Positions 1 to 8,852 of a stretch of DNA of 64,000 nucleotides are shown here, one piece after another (position 1 is the first letter of the stretch; each line of letters starts with the position of its first letter). The notes beneath the pieces are model-generated. The model was not told the DNA's origin. It saw only the letters and a list, made by a program, of their open reading frames with translations, and ran no database searches. The position numbers were made by a program, and so were the translations under genes. Origin of the DNA: Bacillota bacterium (GTDB lineage Bacteria > Bacillota > Clostridia > Lachnospirales > Lachnospiraceae); assembly GCA_023439125.1 (NCBI GenBank), contig JAEXOU010000005.1, positions 62,001 to 126,000 of the forward strand, in the 5' to 3' direction.

Positions 1-2
1 AT

Positions 3-311
3 GGATTTTTACAGGTAATCGACGAATCCACCGTCGATTACATCATTGCTACAGTAACTGATCAAAAAGTACCAAGAGGACTAGAAGAGTTTACGGTTCC
101 AGAAAGTGAATGGGCAATCTTTGAAGCAATTGGACCAGTGCAGCATAGTTTGGAAGAGTTATGGAAACGCATTTTTGATGAGTGGTTTCCTTCTTCGAAC
201 TATCAACATGCAGAAACAATGGAAATTGAATGCTTTCAGTCAGATGGGAATCGAGGCTCTTCCAATTTTCACTGTGAAATCTGGGTTCCAGTTCGTAAAT
301 GCGAATCATAG
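3..311 (+). CDS. GyrI-like effector-binding domain protein, C-terminal part (5' end outside window)
   Basis: An open frame enters from the left edge and ends at a TAG at 309-311, giving about 102 residues. The segment around WAIFEAIGP, the LWKRIFDEWFPSS block and a closing EIWVPV motif match the GyrI-like/Rob-type small-molecule-binding domain that often forms the C-terminus of AraC-family transcription activators. The N-terminal part, possibly an AraC-type HTH, lies outside the window, so the full protein class is inferred. An 11-bp direct repeat (AGTTCGTAAAT at 290-300 and 310-320) straddles the stop codon. The next gene starts 25 bp downstream, so the two are probably cotranscribed. Confidence 0.75.
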   Translation, partial: GFLQVIDESTVDYIIATVTDQKVPRGLEEFTVPESEWAIFEAIGPVQHSLEELWKRIFDEWFPSSNYQHAETMEIECFQSDGNRGSSNFHCEIWVPVRKCES

Positions 312-336
312 TTCGTAAATCGAAAGGAGAAGGATT

Positions 337-2781
337 ATGTTTGCAAGATTAGAGGATATTGATTGCAAGGTCGATTATTTTGGTGGCAAAGCTATGAACT
401 TAGCGAAGTTAGTACAACATGAAGTAAGGGTTCCAAATGGATTTGCAATGTCATTCGCTGCATTTGAAAAGTATTTATCTTATAATCAGATTGAGCATAG
501 GAAAGAAGTAGTTTTAAGTCAGAGTGTTCAGATACAACTTAAGTTGCAGTCAGGTACTTTTCCAAAGGAAGTTAAAGATGAATGGGAGCAATATTTTACG
601 CAACTAAAGGAAATGACAAAGGCAAAGGAATATGTAGTTCGTTCTTCTTGTTCTTGTGAAGATTCGGGCAAAACCAGTATGGCTGGTATCTTTGAAACGT
701 TTGCTAATTTACATAGTTTTGAGGAGTTGGAAAAGGCAGCGAAGGCTTGTTATGCGTCTATGTATTCTGACAAAGCGATTGCCTGGATGCTGAAAAATCA
801 CATCAATATTGAGAGTGCAAGAATGGGGCTTGTGATACAAGAATTCATTCCTGGACATCCGTCAGGTGTTATGTTTACCGTAGATACAGTTACGATGAAG
901 GATGATGTAATCTGTATCAATACCGTGGATGATGTATGTTCGAATTTTGTAGATGGTTCCAATGCTTCGAGAATGTATCAGGTTGATAAAGTGACTGGTA
1001 ATCGAATCGAAGATGATTCTATTAATAAGATACAAGTGGCTAGTAGTCAAATGCAAAACGATTTTTTAGAACAGGATTTGATTTTTAAGCTTTATGAAAC
1101 TGCCAAGAAAGTCGAAGATATCTTTCACTGCTATCAAGATATCGAATGGACAACGGCTAACAAGCAAATTGTAGTGCTTCAAGCAAGACCAGTTACCACA
1201 TTTTATAAGCAACAGCCATTTGAAATTCAGTGGAAGGACGAGAAGGAATCGCAAAATACATGGTTTCGATTATGTGAACAACCATGCCCTCCAATCTTAA
1301 AGAAAGTCTATGAGACGGAAGCAGCTAATATTGCAAAAGGGGCTTTTGATGCTGCGTTACGTATGGAGTTATATGGTGATCTTACTGAGCAAAACGGATA
1401 TTATTATGGTGGAAGTAAAGAGCTTAACGAGGAAGCATTGCAGCGGAATGCAAAACGGTATGAAGGATTTATAGAAGTAAACTCACTCTTAGAGAAAGAA
1501 GTATTTATAGATGTTGTATTGCCAGAGTTAGAGAGTGATGTAGATCATATGATGAAGTTATATCAAGAACCTGTTGATGCAATCCAATGCCTCTCCCTAT
1601 TGGATGCTTCCGTTTCTTATATTGAAAAATGTGCACGTTTACATGATTTAGCATCGAAGAGTGCAGATATGATTATTTATGCATTTACTGACTATTGTAT
1701 AAGTAAATGCAAAACCATAACATCGAATGACATTTTTGACCTATTATACAGCGAGAGCCTTATGTCAAAGGAAAGAAAGGCTTTATTGTCAATCGTAAAT
1801 GAAATCAAAAGCGATAAGCAATTGAGTACAATGTTTTCTGAATGTTTATTTGACGAATTGTTGTATGCTCGCTTGCAAGTATTACCCCATGCGAAACAAC
1901 TATTGGATGACCTTGACGAATACTGCAAGACTTATGGTATTTCGGGGAATGTGTTTGATGTTGCGTTGCCAGAAATCTGTTATGAGAATCCCGTCGTCTG
2001 TCTTAGAAAAGTACGTAGCATTCTGAATGTTAATGATATACAACAAGTGGAGCAATCGGTGATTACTACCCGTCAGAATAAAATTGAGAATCAATTCGTC
2101 CATAACTTACATAGTGATGAGGAAAAACAAGAGTTTAATCGTAGGCTAAAGCTAGCAAGAAAAGCGTTCTTAGCGAAAGATAATCATCATGTATCTATGG
2201 ATTCTATGCCACGAGGCTTGTTTCGTCTTGCCATTAGTAGATGTGCAAAGATATTAGTGAGTCAGGGAGTATTGCAATCAAAAGAGGATATTATTTATCT
2301 AACCGTTGACGAAGTTAGAGACTTGCTTCATATTCAAAATCAGAATATGTCAAACTTGATGAATGAACGTAAGGCAATGTATGAAAAGCAGATTCATATG
2401 GTACCACCTGAGATCATTGGTAATCTGGAAATTAACTTTGATTATCCACAAGGCTCACAAAAGCAATATCAATCAGAAATGAATGGGGTTTCAGGGCTAA
2501 AGAAAAAGGTAACAGGAACTGCTTACTTTTCAGTTCCAAACTGCGCGAAAGAAGATATGATTTTAGTGTTGCCAAATGGGCATTCTGATATTATGGATAT
2601 ATTAGAACATGTGAAAGGAATCATCTTTGAAGGGGGATCTCCGTATGATCATCTTGGAATTATAGCGCGCGAATGGAACATTCCAACTCTATATTATGTT
2701 TCTGATGTCTTTCATAATGTGAAACCTGGTGATCGATTGGAGTTAGATGGAATTGATGGCAAGGTAAGAATTCTAGTCTAG
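337..2781 (+). CDS. PEP/pyruvate-binding (PPDK-type) phosphotransferase, rifampin phosphotransferase-like architecture
   Basis: The protein has 814 residues. The N-terminal ~290 residues form a PPDK/PEP-synthase ATP-grasp module (GGKAMNLAKL, VPNGFAMS, VRSSCSCEDS, VMFTVDT, closing with LQARPVT). A long central part is not recognised. The C-terminus (~730-814) is a PEP-utilising swivelling domain with the catalytic-histidine motif GGSPYDHLG (His772) followed by AREWNIP. The order ATP-grasp, middle domain, His domain at ~800-870 aa is that of rifampin phosphotransferases and of many uncharacterised clostridial homologues; PEP synthase itself has a different order. RBS AAAGGAGAAGG at 323-333. The substrate is unknown; the AraC-like effector domain just upstream fits an inducible modifying enzyme, which is inference. 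Confidence 0.8.
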   Translation: MFARLEDIDCKVDYFGGKAMNLAKLVQHEVRVPNGFAMSFAAFEKYLSYNQIEHRKEVVLSQSVQIQLKLQSGTFPKEVKDEWEQYFTQLKEMTKAKEYVVRSSCSCEDSGKTSMAGIFETFANLHSFEELEKAAKACYASMYSDKAIAWMLKNHINIESARMGLVIQEFIPGHPSGVMFTVDTVTMKDDVICINTVDDVCSNFVDGSNASRMYQVDKVTGNRIEDDSINKIQVASSQMQNDFLEQDLIFKLYETAKKVEDIFHCYQDIEWTTANKQIVVLQARPVTTFYKQQPFEIQWKDEKESQNTWFRLCEQPCPPILKKVYETEAANIAKGAFDAALRMELYGDLTEQNGYYYGGSKELNEEALQRNAKRYEGFIEVNSLLEKEVFIDVVLPELESDVDHMMKLYQEPVDAIQCLSLLDASVSYIEKCARLHDLASKSADMIIYAFTDYCISKCKTITSNDIFDLLYSESLMSKERKALLSIVNEIKSDKQLSTMFSECLFDELLYARLQVLPHAKQLLDDLDEYCKTYGISGNVFDVALPEICYENPVVCLRKVRSILNVNDIQQVEQSVITTRQNKIENQFVHNLHSDEEKQEFNRRLKLARKAFLAKDNHHVSMDSMPRGLFRLAISRCAKILVSQGVLQSKEDIIYLTVDEVRDLLHIQNQNMSNLMNERKAMYEKQIHMVPPEIIGNLEINFDYPQGSQKQYQSEMNGVSGLKKKVTGTAYFSVPNCAKEDMILVLPNGHSDIMDILEHVKGIIFEGGSPYDHLGIIAREWNIPTLYYVSDVFHNVKPGDRLELDGIDGKVRILV

Positions 2782-2828
2782 ATTCAACGAATTTAGTAGA
2801 GTTAATTATTAATATTGCATGATATAGA

Positions 2829-3018
2829 AAAAAGGGGCTGTAGCACTAGCTGAATATTTTATAAAAGAATGAAGGGCAATGGTATTTTTCGGAGTGCCTT
2901 ACAAGTCCCCACACGAACTTTGTGGGGCTTGTGAGCGTAGCGCGCCGAAGAAAATATACCATCGTCCTTCATTCTTTATTCTTTATTCATACTGCCCTTA
3001 GTACGATAGCCCCTTTTT
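2829..3018. repeat. Nested palindromic repeat, family A copy 1 (also a terminator-like hairpin)
   Basis: This intergenic element has three nested layers. The outer arms AAAAAGGGGCT (2829-2839) and AGCCCCTTTTT (3008-3018) end in a T-run and could terminate transcription. The middle arms at 2867-2890 and 2950-2974 are self-complementary (GAATGAAGG pairs with CCTTCATTC, ATGGTAT with ATACCAT). The core at 2890-2948 contains an inner hairpin ACAAG-tCCCCACA / TGTGGGG-cTTGT. The same core recurs, with different arms, at 23954-24012 and 33253-33312 (opposite orientation to this copy). A fragment resembling family D (ACTTCCTATTA) follows at about 3030-3040. Confidence 0.8.
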
Positions 3019-3126
3019 CATTTCTTAGAACTTCCTATTACTCGAAAAAGCAATACCAATAGCTGGGGTATTTTCTGTACTTTAGCAGAATAGATTATTA
3101 TATCTGATAATATAACGGGTACGAAT

Positions 3127-3873
3127 ATGGCTTCGTGTATTGAGGTTGATAATGTTAGTAAACGATATGGGAAAATAATAGGGGTATCTAGGCTTAGTTT
3201 CAGTGTATTGCAAGGACAAATTTCTGCCTTTCTTGGTCCGAATGGAGCGGGAAAGAGTACTACCATGAACTTGCTTTCTACATTGCTAACGCCTACGAGT
3301 GGGAACATTACAATTGAAGGTTATTGTATGAAATCTCAACAGGAACATATTAAAAGGCTAATTGGCGTTGTTTTTCAAGAAGATGTATTAGATCATGAAC
3401 TTACGGTGTATGAGAATTTGTTTTATCGAGGGAGTTTATATTATGAAAGGAAACAACAAGTATTAGAGAGGATAGAGGAAGTGGTTCCTCTATTATCCTT
3501 AGAGAAACTGTTACATAAAAGGTATGGAACTTGTTCTGGTGGGCAAAAGCGAATTTGTCAGATTGCAAGAGCACTAATGGCAAAGCCAAAGCTATTATTA
3601 TTGGATGAACCAACGATTGGGCTAGATCCAATCGCTAGGAAAATGGTGTGGGAGATGTTAACGAAGCTGAATCAAAAGTTAAAAATGACAATCTTTTTTT
3701 CTACGCATTATATGGAGGAAACCATACATGCGGACCATATTTGCATGATTAGCCAGGGGCATATTTTAGTTTGTGGAAAGAAGGAATGGATTTTAAAAGA
3801 GTATCAAAAACGGGGGACGATAACACTTCAAGACATTTACATTGATTTACTTAGTGAGGATTTAAGTATATAG
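3127..3873 (+). CDS. ABC transporter ATP-binding protein (NatA/DrrA-like)
   Basis: The 248-residue ATPase has Walker A GPNGAGKSTT, signature CSGGQKR, Walker B LLLLDEPTIGLDP and the H-loop STHYMEE, in the order and length of ABC-2-type exporter subunits of the NatA/DrrA class. The following gene encodes a matching multi-spanning permease 21 bp downstream, so the pair probably forms an exporter. The substrate cannot be read from the sequence; drugs, sodium or peptides are all known for the class. The ribosome-binding site before ATG 3127 is weak, so the true start could differ slightly. The nucleotide-binding fold itself is unambiguous. Confidence 0.9.
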   Translation: MASCIEVDNVSKRYGKIIGVSRLSFSVLQGQISAFLGPNGAGKSTTMNLLSTLLTPTSGNITIEGYCMKSQQEHIKRLIGVVFQEDVLDHELTVYENLFYRGSLYYERKQQVLERIEEVVPLLSLEKLLHKRYGTCSGGQKRICQIARALMAKPKLLLLDEPTIGLDPIARKMVWEMLTKLNQKLKMTIFFSTHYMEETIHADHICMISQGHILVCGKKEWILKEYQKRGTITLQDIYIDLLSEDLSI

Positions 3874-3894
3874 GTGGTTAAGGTGGTCTAGAGA

Positions 3895-4761
3895 ATGAGA
3901 TTATTGAAGGTATTAGTGTTGAGAAATTTAGTACTTTTTTTAAAAAATAAAACGAATGTGTTATTATGCTTTTGTTCGATTTTAATTGTCATGGGATTGT
4001 ATGTCATTTTTTTAAGAGATTTCATGATTCAGTCGGTGGAAGATACAGGACTAGGACACGCTTATGTAAAAGAATTTACTGACCGTTTGATGGTAAGTGG
4101 CCTTTTCATTGTTTTAAATACTACAACTTGTTTTGGACTAATCCAATTAAGTATCGCAGATGCTACCAAAGGAACACAAAGAGATTTTTTAGTAGCACCT
4201 GTTAGTAAATTTCAGTTACAGTTAGGTTACTGGATTAGTAGTGTTATTATCTCCTTTGTATTTACGATTATGACTTTAATGTGTGCGGAAATCTACTTTG
4301 CATTAAGCTATGGGAGTCGTTGTACAACTACTACCTTGTGTAAGAGTATTGGTACGATATTCTTTTCCTCCTGCATGAATTCTGGGCTATTAATGTGTAT
4401 TACGAAATTTATGAAAGACACAACTTCGTTCTCGACGTTTGGTAATTTATATGGAATGATGTGTGGATTTTTAGCTGGAACATATCTTCCATACGCAATG
4501 TATCCAAAAAGCTTACAGAATCTATTATTTTACTTTCCACCAATGCAGTTAACGAGCATCATACGTCAAATTAATCTGTCGGTATATACGCAGGGTACAA
4601 CAATAATTGGAGAAGCTCTGTATCAGCCATATGGGGTTATCTTAAAAAAAGGGAAAAACGTAATTACAATGCAACAACAATGGAGTTATCTTATATTTAC
4701 TTTAGCAATCATACTGTTGGTTATTCGATTTGAGTATCGAGAAGAGAAAAAAAGCAAGTGA
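3895..4761 (+). CDS. ABC-2 type transporter permease
   Basis: The 288-residue protein is strongly hydrophobic with about six membrane segments, starting with a helix near residues 20-40 (LLCFCSILIVMGLYVIF) and ending with one near 265-280. A long first extracellular loop and a DAT.GTQRDFLVAPVS segment match the ABC-2 membrane family that partners NatA-like ATPases. It directly follows the ATPase gene. It ends four bases before the stop codon of the convergent flavoprotein gene (4765), leaving no room for a separate terminator. Confidence 0.85.
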   Translation: MRLLKVLVLRNLVLFLKNKTNVLLCFCSILIVMGLYVIFLRDFMIQSVEDTGLGHAYVKEFTDRLMVSGLFIVLNTTTCFGLIQLSIADATKGTQRDFLVAPVSKFQLQLGYWISSVIISFVFTIMTLMCAEIYFALSYGSRCTTTTLCKSIGTIFFSSCMNSGLLMCITKFMKDTTSFSTFGNLYGMMCGFLAGTYLPYAMYPKSLQNLLFYFPPMQLTSIIRQINLSVYTQGTTIIGEALYQPYGVILKKGKNVITMQQQWSYLIFTLAIILLVIRFEYREEKKSK

Positions 4762-4764
4762 CTT

Positions 4765-6612
4765 TTATTCATATTGAATTGTCTTGGTAAGGATATTTTT
4801 TATCATTACAGGTGCTTCTGAGTTTGCACAGATACAGTTTTCTTCACAAGCACTAGTAGTACAATTCGAGCATATATCTAACATTTGCTTTGTTAATTGC
4901 TTTTTAGCACCAACGATATTACCAACACATAAGCGACGATTGATATCGCAAATTGGGATACGAACAGGGCATGCTTTCATGCAACGAGGATTTTCGCAGA
5001 ACTGGCATTTTCTTGCAAGCTGAGCTAATGAGTTTATATTAGGATCAGTACTGATCCTTAGTTCAGTGGTAGGATAAGGTGGAGATACGATTGTAACATA
5101 GTTTTTAGCACCATCTTCGAGTGTATATTCTTTTAGACCTTCATCTCTAAGAGAAAGATTGGCAGCAGCAATGCCAGACACCGTAACCGCAGGAGTCCCA
5201 GTACCCATTACAGTTCCTTCTCCACAGCAATAGAGTCCCTTAATATTAGTTTTTGTATGTTGGCGCTTTAGCATATGTTGCCCAAGGATCTGTTTTGGAC
5301 CAGCTACTGCACCATGGTATTTTAGTATGTATCGTTCTAAAGATGTTGGTGTTGCTAGCTCTTGGTAGACAATATTACTTCGAAAGTCTGGGAACCGGGT
5401 TTCTATTACTTGCAAGATTCGTTCTTGCTCCTGTGCTTTCATTTCCATATAGTCTTTGGAATGATAAGCGTCTGACCTTGGATTCGGCCAATTTTGAAAT
5501 GTAGGCCCAATTGCGACAATAACATGCTGATTGATTGGGCACAAAGTAGTATCATCTTTACTTAAAATATAAACTGTAATTTCGCTTTCTTTAATCTCTG
5601 TTTTTACTGAAGTTAACATTTCAATCGGATATGCTGATTCTGGAATGGCAGCTCTATTTACTAATGCATAATAAACAACAGAACCATAGGTTGGTATAAA
5701 AGGACACTTTCTTGGTTTTTCTAGTAAATCTTCATAAAGACTCCATATATTACCGCTATAAATAACTTGATTAGCAGAAAGTATGTTACCATTGTCAAGC
5801 ATAACTCCAGTAACTGTTTTCTTGTCTGTCAGTATTTTTGTAACTTTGGTAGAGTAATAGCAATCTCCGCCATGTTCTTCGAATACCTTTTCTAGTGTAC
5901 CTGTTAACATCAAAGTTGAGCCTGCTGGATAATAGCTACCGCCTTTATGATTGTCAATAAACATGACAGCTCCAAGAACAGCAGGTGCTTCTGAAACAGT
6001 AGCATAGCAATAAGTTGACGTAAGCTTATCAAAGAAATACAAAATATCATTACCTTTCATATATCTCTTTAGGAGTTTTTTTACACTAATATTCATAAAA
6101 CTAAGGAATCTCATGTAACTCAATGGATGCTGTTTGAACTGTTTTGAACCCTCTTTTTTTGGTAGGACATCAGGAGATTGGAAGACAGGTGAGGTCATGA
6201 TCACATCTTTATAAAGCTGTTCCATATCACGATAGAATGCCGCAATTCCTGTTTTTTCGTCTGGAAATAGTCTGCTTAGTATGTCAACGAATTCATTAAC
6301 ACTTTCAGGAAATACAATTTGCTGACCTAAATATTGAATGGCATAAAGCTCTTTATGATGAATCATTGTAATTGGCGCTTCTAATGCGTTAAATACATAT
6401 CGATGAGGATTAAAACCACTTTCACCAAATCCATATAGCATTGCAGCCCCTTGCTCAAAAATTACTCCTTTTCGTTTAAAAATACCACAAGAACCACCAG
6501 GTTTTGTTTGCGCATCAATTAAAGCAACTCTATGATTTTTTTTTGCTAGTAAGGCAGCTGCTGTTAATCCACTAATACCTGCTCCAATTATTATGACATC
6601 ATATTTGTCCAT
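4765..6612 (-). CDS. CrtI-like FAD-dependent oxidoreductase with C-terminal 4Fe-4S domain
   Basis: The 615-residue protein starts at ATG 6612 with RBS AAAGGTGG. Residues 1-40 form an FAD-binding Rossmann motif (GAGISG at 10-15, then the acidic IDAQ and KPGGSCG). The main body resembles phytoene desaturase/carotenoid isomerase-like flavoproteins, including the late CCGEGT...GTPAVTVSG segment. The C-terminus adds a cysteine-rich ferredoxin-like region: C-x2-C-x4-C-x3-C at 536-549 and C-x2-C-x4-C-x3-C at 581-593, so electrons could pass between FeS centres and FAD. It is divergent from the nitrogenase-like operon and shares its 231-bp control region. No carotenoid genes are near. A role as redox partner or product-handling enzyme of that operon is inferred. 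Confidence 0.85.
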   Translation of the reverse strand: MDKYDVIIIGAGISGLTAAALLAKKNHRVALIDAQTKPGGSCGIFKRKGVIFEQGAAMLYGFGESGFNPHRYVFNALEAPITMIHHKELYAIQYLGQQIVFPESVNEFVDILSRLFPDEKTGIAAFYRDMEQLYKDVIMTSPVFQSPDVLPKKEGSKQFKQHPLSYMRFLSFMNISVKKLLKRYMKGNDILYFFDKLTSTYCYATVSEAPAVLGAVMFIDNHKGGSYYPAGSTLMLTGTLEKVFEEHGGDCYYSTKVTKILTDKKTVTGVMLDNGNILSANQVIYSGNIWSLYEDLLEKPRKCPFIPTYGSVVYYALVNRAAIPESAYPIEMLTSVKTEIKESEITVYILSKDDTTLCPINQHVIVAIGPTFQNWPNPRSDAYHSKDYMEMKAQEQERILQVIETRFPDFRSNIVYQELATPTSLERYILKYHGAVAGPKQILGQHMLKRQHTKTNIKGLYCCGEGTVMGTGTPAVTVSGIAAANLSLRDEGLKEYTLEDGAKNYVTIVSPPYPTTELRISTDPNINSLAQLARKCQFCENPRCMKACPVRIPICDINRRLCVGNIVGAKKQLTKQMLDICSNCTTSACEENCICANSEAPVMIKNILTKTIQYE

Positions 6613-6635
6613 AGTTTTCCACCTTTATCTAAAAC

Positions 6636-6649
6636 AATTAGTACTAATT
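6636..6649. promoter_or_regulatory. Perfect 14-bp palindrome, candidate operator
   Basis: AATTAGTACTAATT is a perfect inverted repeat just upstream of the flavoprotein gene on the minus strand. Its TTAG...CTAA half-sites also appear, more widely spaced, in the dyad at 6737-6752 on the other side of the divergent region. A shared regulator is possible but unproven. Confidence 0.4.
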
Positions 6650-6699
6650 TATGAGGGAAGGAAAGAAAAATGAATACAAATTAAGTTGAATGAAAAAGG

Positions 6700-6728
6700 T
6701 TGACATCGATTAAAAACCGTGATAGTAT
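6700..6728 (+). promoter_or_regulatory. Sigma-70-type promoter of the nitrogenase-like operon
   Basis: TTGACA (6700-6705), 17 bp, TAGTAT (6723-6728) is a near-consensus promoter. It predicts a leader of about 105 nt before the GTG start at 6844. I recognise no known riboswitch in the leader. Confidence 0.75.
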
Positions 6729-6736
6729 ATCTTACA

Positions 6737-6752
6737 GTTAGGACCGACTAAC
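6737..6752. promoter_or_regulatory. Dyad GTTAG-N6-CTAAC at the predicted transcription start, candidate operator
   Basis: The inverted repeat lies about 9 bp after the -10 box, where a repressor would block transcription. Its half-sites resemble those of the 6636-6649 palindrome. The regulator is unknown. Confidence 0.4.
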
Positions 6753-6843
6753 CAAAATAAGTTTAGACGAATTCGTAAAATAAAAGCAAATTTTGTAATT
6801 TATCAATTTAAATAAAACCAATGTTTGGACTAAGGAGGAAAAT

Positions 6844-7608
6844 GTGTTAAAGATTGCTATTTATGGAAAAGGTGGAATTGGTAAGTCAACAACAACATCG
6901 AACTTATCCGCTGCTTTGAGTAATATGGGATATCGTGTTATGCAAATTGGATGTGATCCAAAATCAGATTCAACAAAAAATTTGATGGGAGGAAAGAAAA
7001 TTCCAACTGTCTTAGATCAGATTAAGGAAAAGGGCAGTGATGCACTTCAACTTGAAGATATTGTATTTCAGGGATACAATGGTGTTCTATGTGTAGAAGC
7101 AGGCGGTCCAACACCAGGAATTGGCTGTGCAGGTAGAGGAATTATCACAGCATTTGAGAAGCTAGAAGAACTAGGTGCTTATGATGTTTATGAACCTGAT
7201 ATTGTTTTATACGATGTATTAGGAGACGTTGTTTGCGGTGGTTTTGCAATGCCAATACGAGGAGGTTATGCAGAACACGTATTTATTGTAACGTCTGGTG
7301 AGATGATGTCGATGTTTGCAGCTACCAATATCTCTCATGCAATTCAGAATTTTGGTAAGAGAGGCTATGCGAAGCTATCTGGTTTTATTCAAAACTCAAA
7401 AAATGTTGAGAATGAAGCAGCATTAGTAGCACAGGCTGCAAAAGAAAATGATACAAACGTAATTAAGATTGTTCCACGTAATCCAATGGTACAAATTGCT
7501 GAAAACGACGGAATGACTGTAATTGAGGCAATGCCAGATTGTGATATGGCAATGGAATATAAAGATCTAGCAAAGAAAGTATTGGAGGTCGTGAACGTTG
7601 CAATATAA
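6844..7608 (+). CDS. Nitrogenase iron protein (NifH/BchL)-like ATP-dependent reductase
   Basis: The 254-residue protein has a P-loop YGKGGIGKSTT (7-17), a CDPKSDST switch segment (37-44), and both cysteines that hold the bridging 4Fe-4S cluster in NifH-type dimers: Cys95 in GPTPGIGCAGRG and Cys131 in DVLGDVVCGGF. It should pass single electrons, coupled to ATP hydrolysis, to the component-1-like proteins encoded next. It is shorter than NifH (~275-295 aa), as in nitrogenase-like (DPOR, CfbC, MarH) reductases. Start is GTG 6844: AAGGAGG at 6832-6838 is well spaced and the ATG at 6842 is out of frame and stops at once. The next gene overlaps its 3' end. Confidence 0.92.
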   Translation: MLKIAIYGKGGIGKSTTTSNLSAALSNMGYRVMQIGCDPKSDSTKNLMGGKKIPTVLDQIKEKGSDALQLEDIVFQGYNGVLCVEAGGPTPGIGCAGRGIITAFEKLEELGAYDVYEPDIVLYDVLGDVVCGGFAMPIRGGYAEHVFIVTSGEMMSMFAATNISHAIQNFGKRGYAKLSGFIQNSKNVENEAALVAQAAKENDTNVIKIVPRNPMVQIAENDGMTVIEAMPDCDMAMEYKDLAKKVLEVVNVAI

Positions 7609-8851
7609 GTTTGAAGATACACTACATTACTCCTCACCAGCTAACGGAAGTAGAGGAATTGTCAGAACAGGAATGCTTGTTCCAGAAAGCGTAGAGTTAT
7701 TTGTTTGCCCATTTGCTTGTGGAAGACATGGCTCCATCAGCGCAGTAAAACAGAATTTGAAACACCGTTTATCTTACCTTTACGTCACTCAAGCAGATAT
7801 CATTAATGGATATGATAATCTCATTGTTCCAGCAGTTGGTGAGTTGCTTGAGTCACTACCAGAAACACCAAAGGTAATCCTTATTTTTGTTAGCTGCCTA
7901 GATGATTTGATTGGAACCGATCATGATGCGTTACAGGAAACATTAGCAAAAACATATCCACATGTTAAATTCCGTTCCTGTCATATGAATCCTATCAGTA
8001 AAGGGTCTAAGACGCCTCCTGTTGTTTCTGTTCAAAACAATATATATAGTTTGTTAGAAAAAAGAGAAGAACGTGATCGTGGTGTTAACTGCATAGGTAA
8101 TATCACTGGAATTGCAAAGGAAAGCGAGCTTCACGCTTACCTTGCGAGTAAGGGATATCTTGAGTTACGTCATATCACTCACTATGAGACGTTTGATGGA
8201 TATCAGGATATGGCTAAGAGTAGTTGGAACTTAGTAATTGCACCACCAGGCCGTCAAGCAGCAGAAATTATGCAAGAAAAATTGGATACTCCATTTCGAT
8301 TCCTTCCTGTTGCGTACGGCTTAGAAGAAATCAAGAAGACGTATGAGCAGATGGAAGAGATGTTTGAAGATAACAAAACATCCTTTGATTTTACGACTTA
8401 TGAGGCTAAGGCGAAGGAGGCAATTAAGCGAGCACTTGACGTAGTGAAAGATACACCAATTATTGTAGATGCTTCTGCCGTATATCGTCCATTTGAATTA
8501 GCTAAGGCTCTCTTAGAATATGGATTTCATGTAGCACGTGTTCAGGCACAGGATTGCTCCGCTTCCGACCGTGTGCATTATGAATGGGTGACAAAAGAAC
8601 ATCCAGAAGTTGAAATTGTACAGCCAATGCATCATAAATCTGTATTGCAGGAGAATAAGATGCAAAACAGTATTGCAATTGGTGTTGATGGTGCATATCT
8701 GGCGGGTTCTGATTATGTGGTTGACCTATTTAATGATGAAACAATGTATGGTTATCATGGCTTAGAATGCTTAATGAATAAATTAGAGCATGCCCTAGAT
8801 CAGAAGGTAGATCTTGAGAGTATGATACACGAATACGGATTGGTGGTGTAG
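7598..8851 (+). CDS. Nitrogenase component-1-like protein, first subunit (NifD/BchN-like)
   Basis: The 417-residue protein belongs to the nitrogenase component 1/protochlorophyllide reductase superfamily. Cys37 and Cys41 in VCPFACGRHG and Cys100 in FVSCLDDLIGTD sit where this fold places its interface FeS cysteines. The start is TTG 7598, overlapping the NifH-like gene by 11 bp, with GGAGG at 7584-7588. Translation is therefore probably coupled. Together with the NifH-like protein and the next subunit it should form an ATP-dependent two-component reductase. There are no nifB, nifE/N or molybdenum genes in view, so dinitrogen is an unlikely substrate. Chemistry like that of tetrapyrrole or C-S bond reductases is possible. 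Confidence 0.88.
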   Translation: MQYKFEDTLHYSSPANGSRGIVRTGMLVPESVELFVCPFACGRHGSISAVKQNLKHRLSYLYVTQADIINGYDNLIVPAVGELLESLPETPKVILIFVSCLDDLIGTDHDALQETLAKTYPHVKFRSCHMNPISKGSKTPPVVSVQNNIYSLLEKREERDRGVNCIGNITGIAKESELHAYLASKGYLELRHITHYETFDGYQDMAKSSWNLVIAPPGRQAAEIMQEKLDTPFRFLPVAYGLEEIKKTYEQMEEMFEDNKTSFDFTTYEAKAKEAIKRALDVVKDTPIIVDASAVYRPFELAKALLEYGFHVARVQAQDCSASDRVHYEWVTKEHPEVEIVQPMHHKSVLQENKMQNSIAIGVDGAYLAGSDYVVDLFNDETMYGYHGLECLMNKLEHALDQKVDLESMIHEYGLVV

Positions 8852-8852
8852 T

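Noticed and set aside
4765..6612. Carotenoid biosynthesis enzyme
   Set aside because: CrtI-like fold, but the 4Fe-4S tail and lack of crtB/crtM-type neighbours argue against phytoene desaturation.
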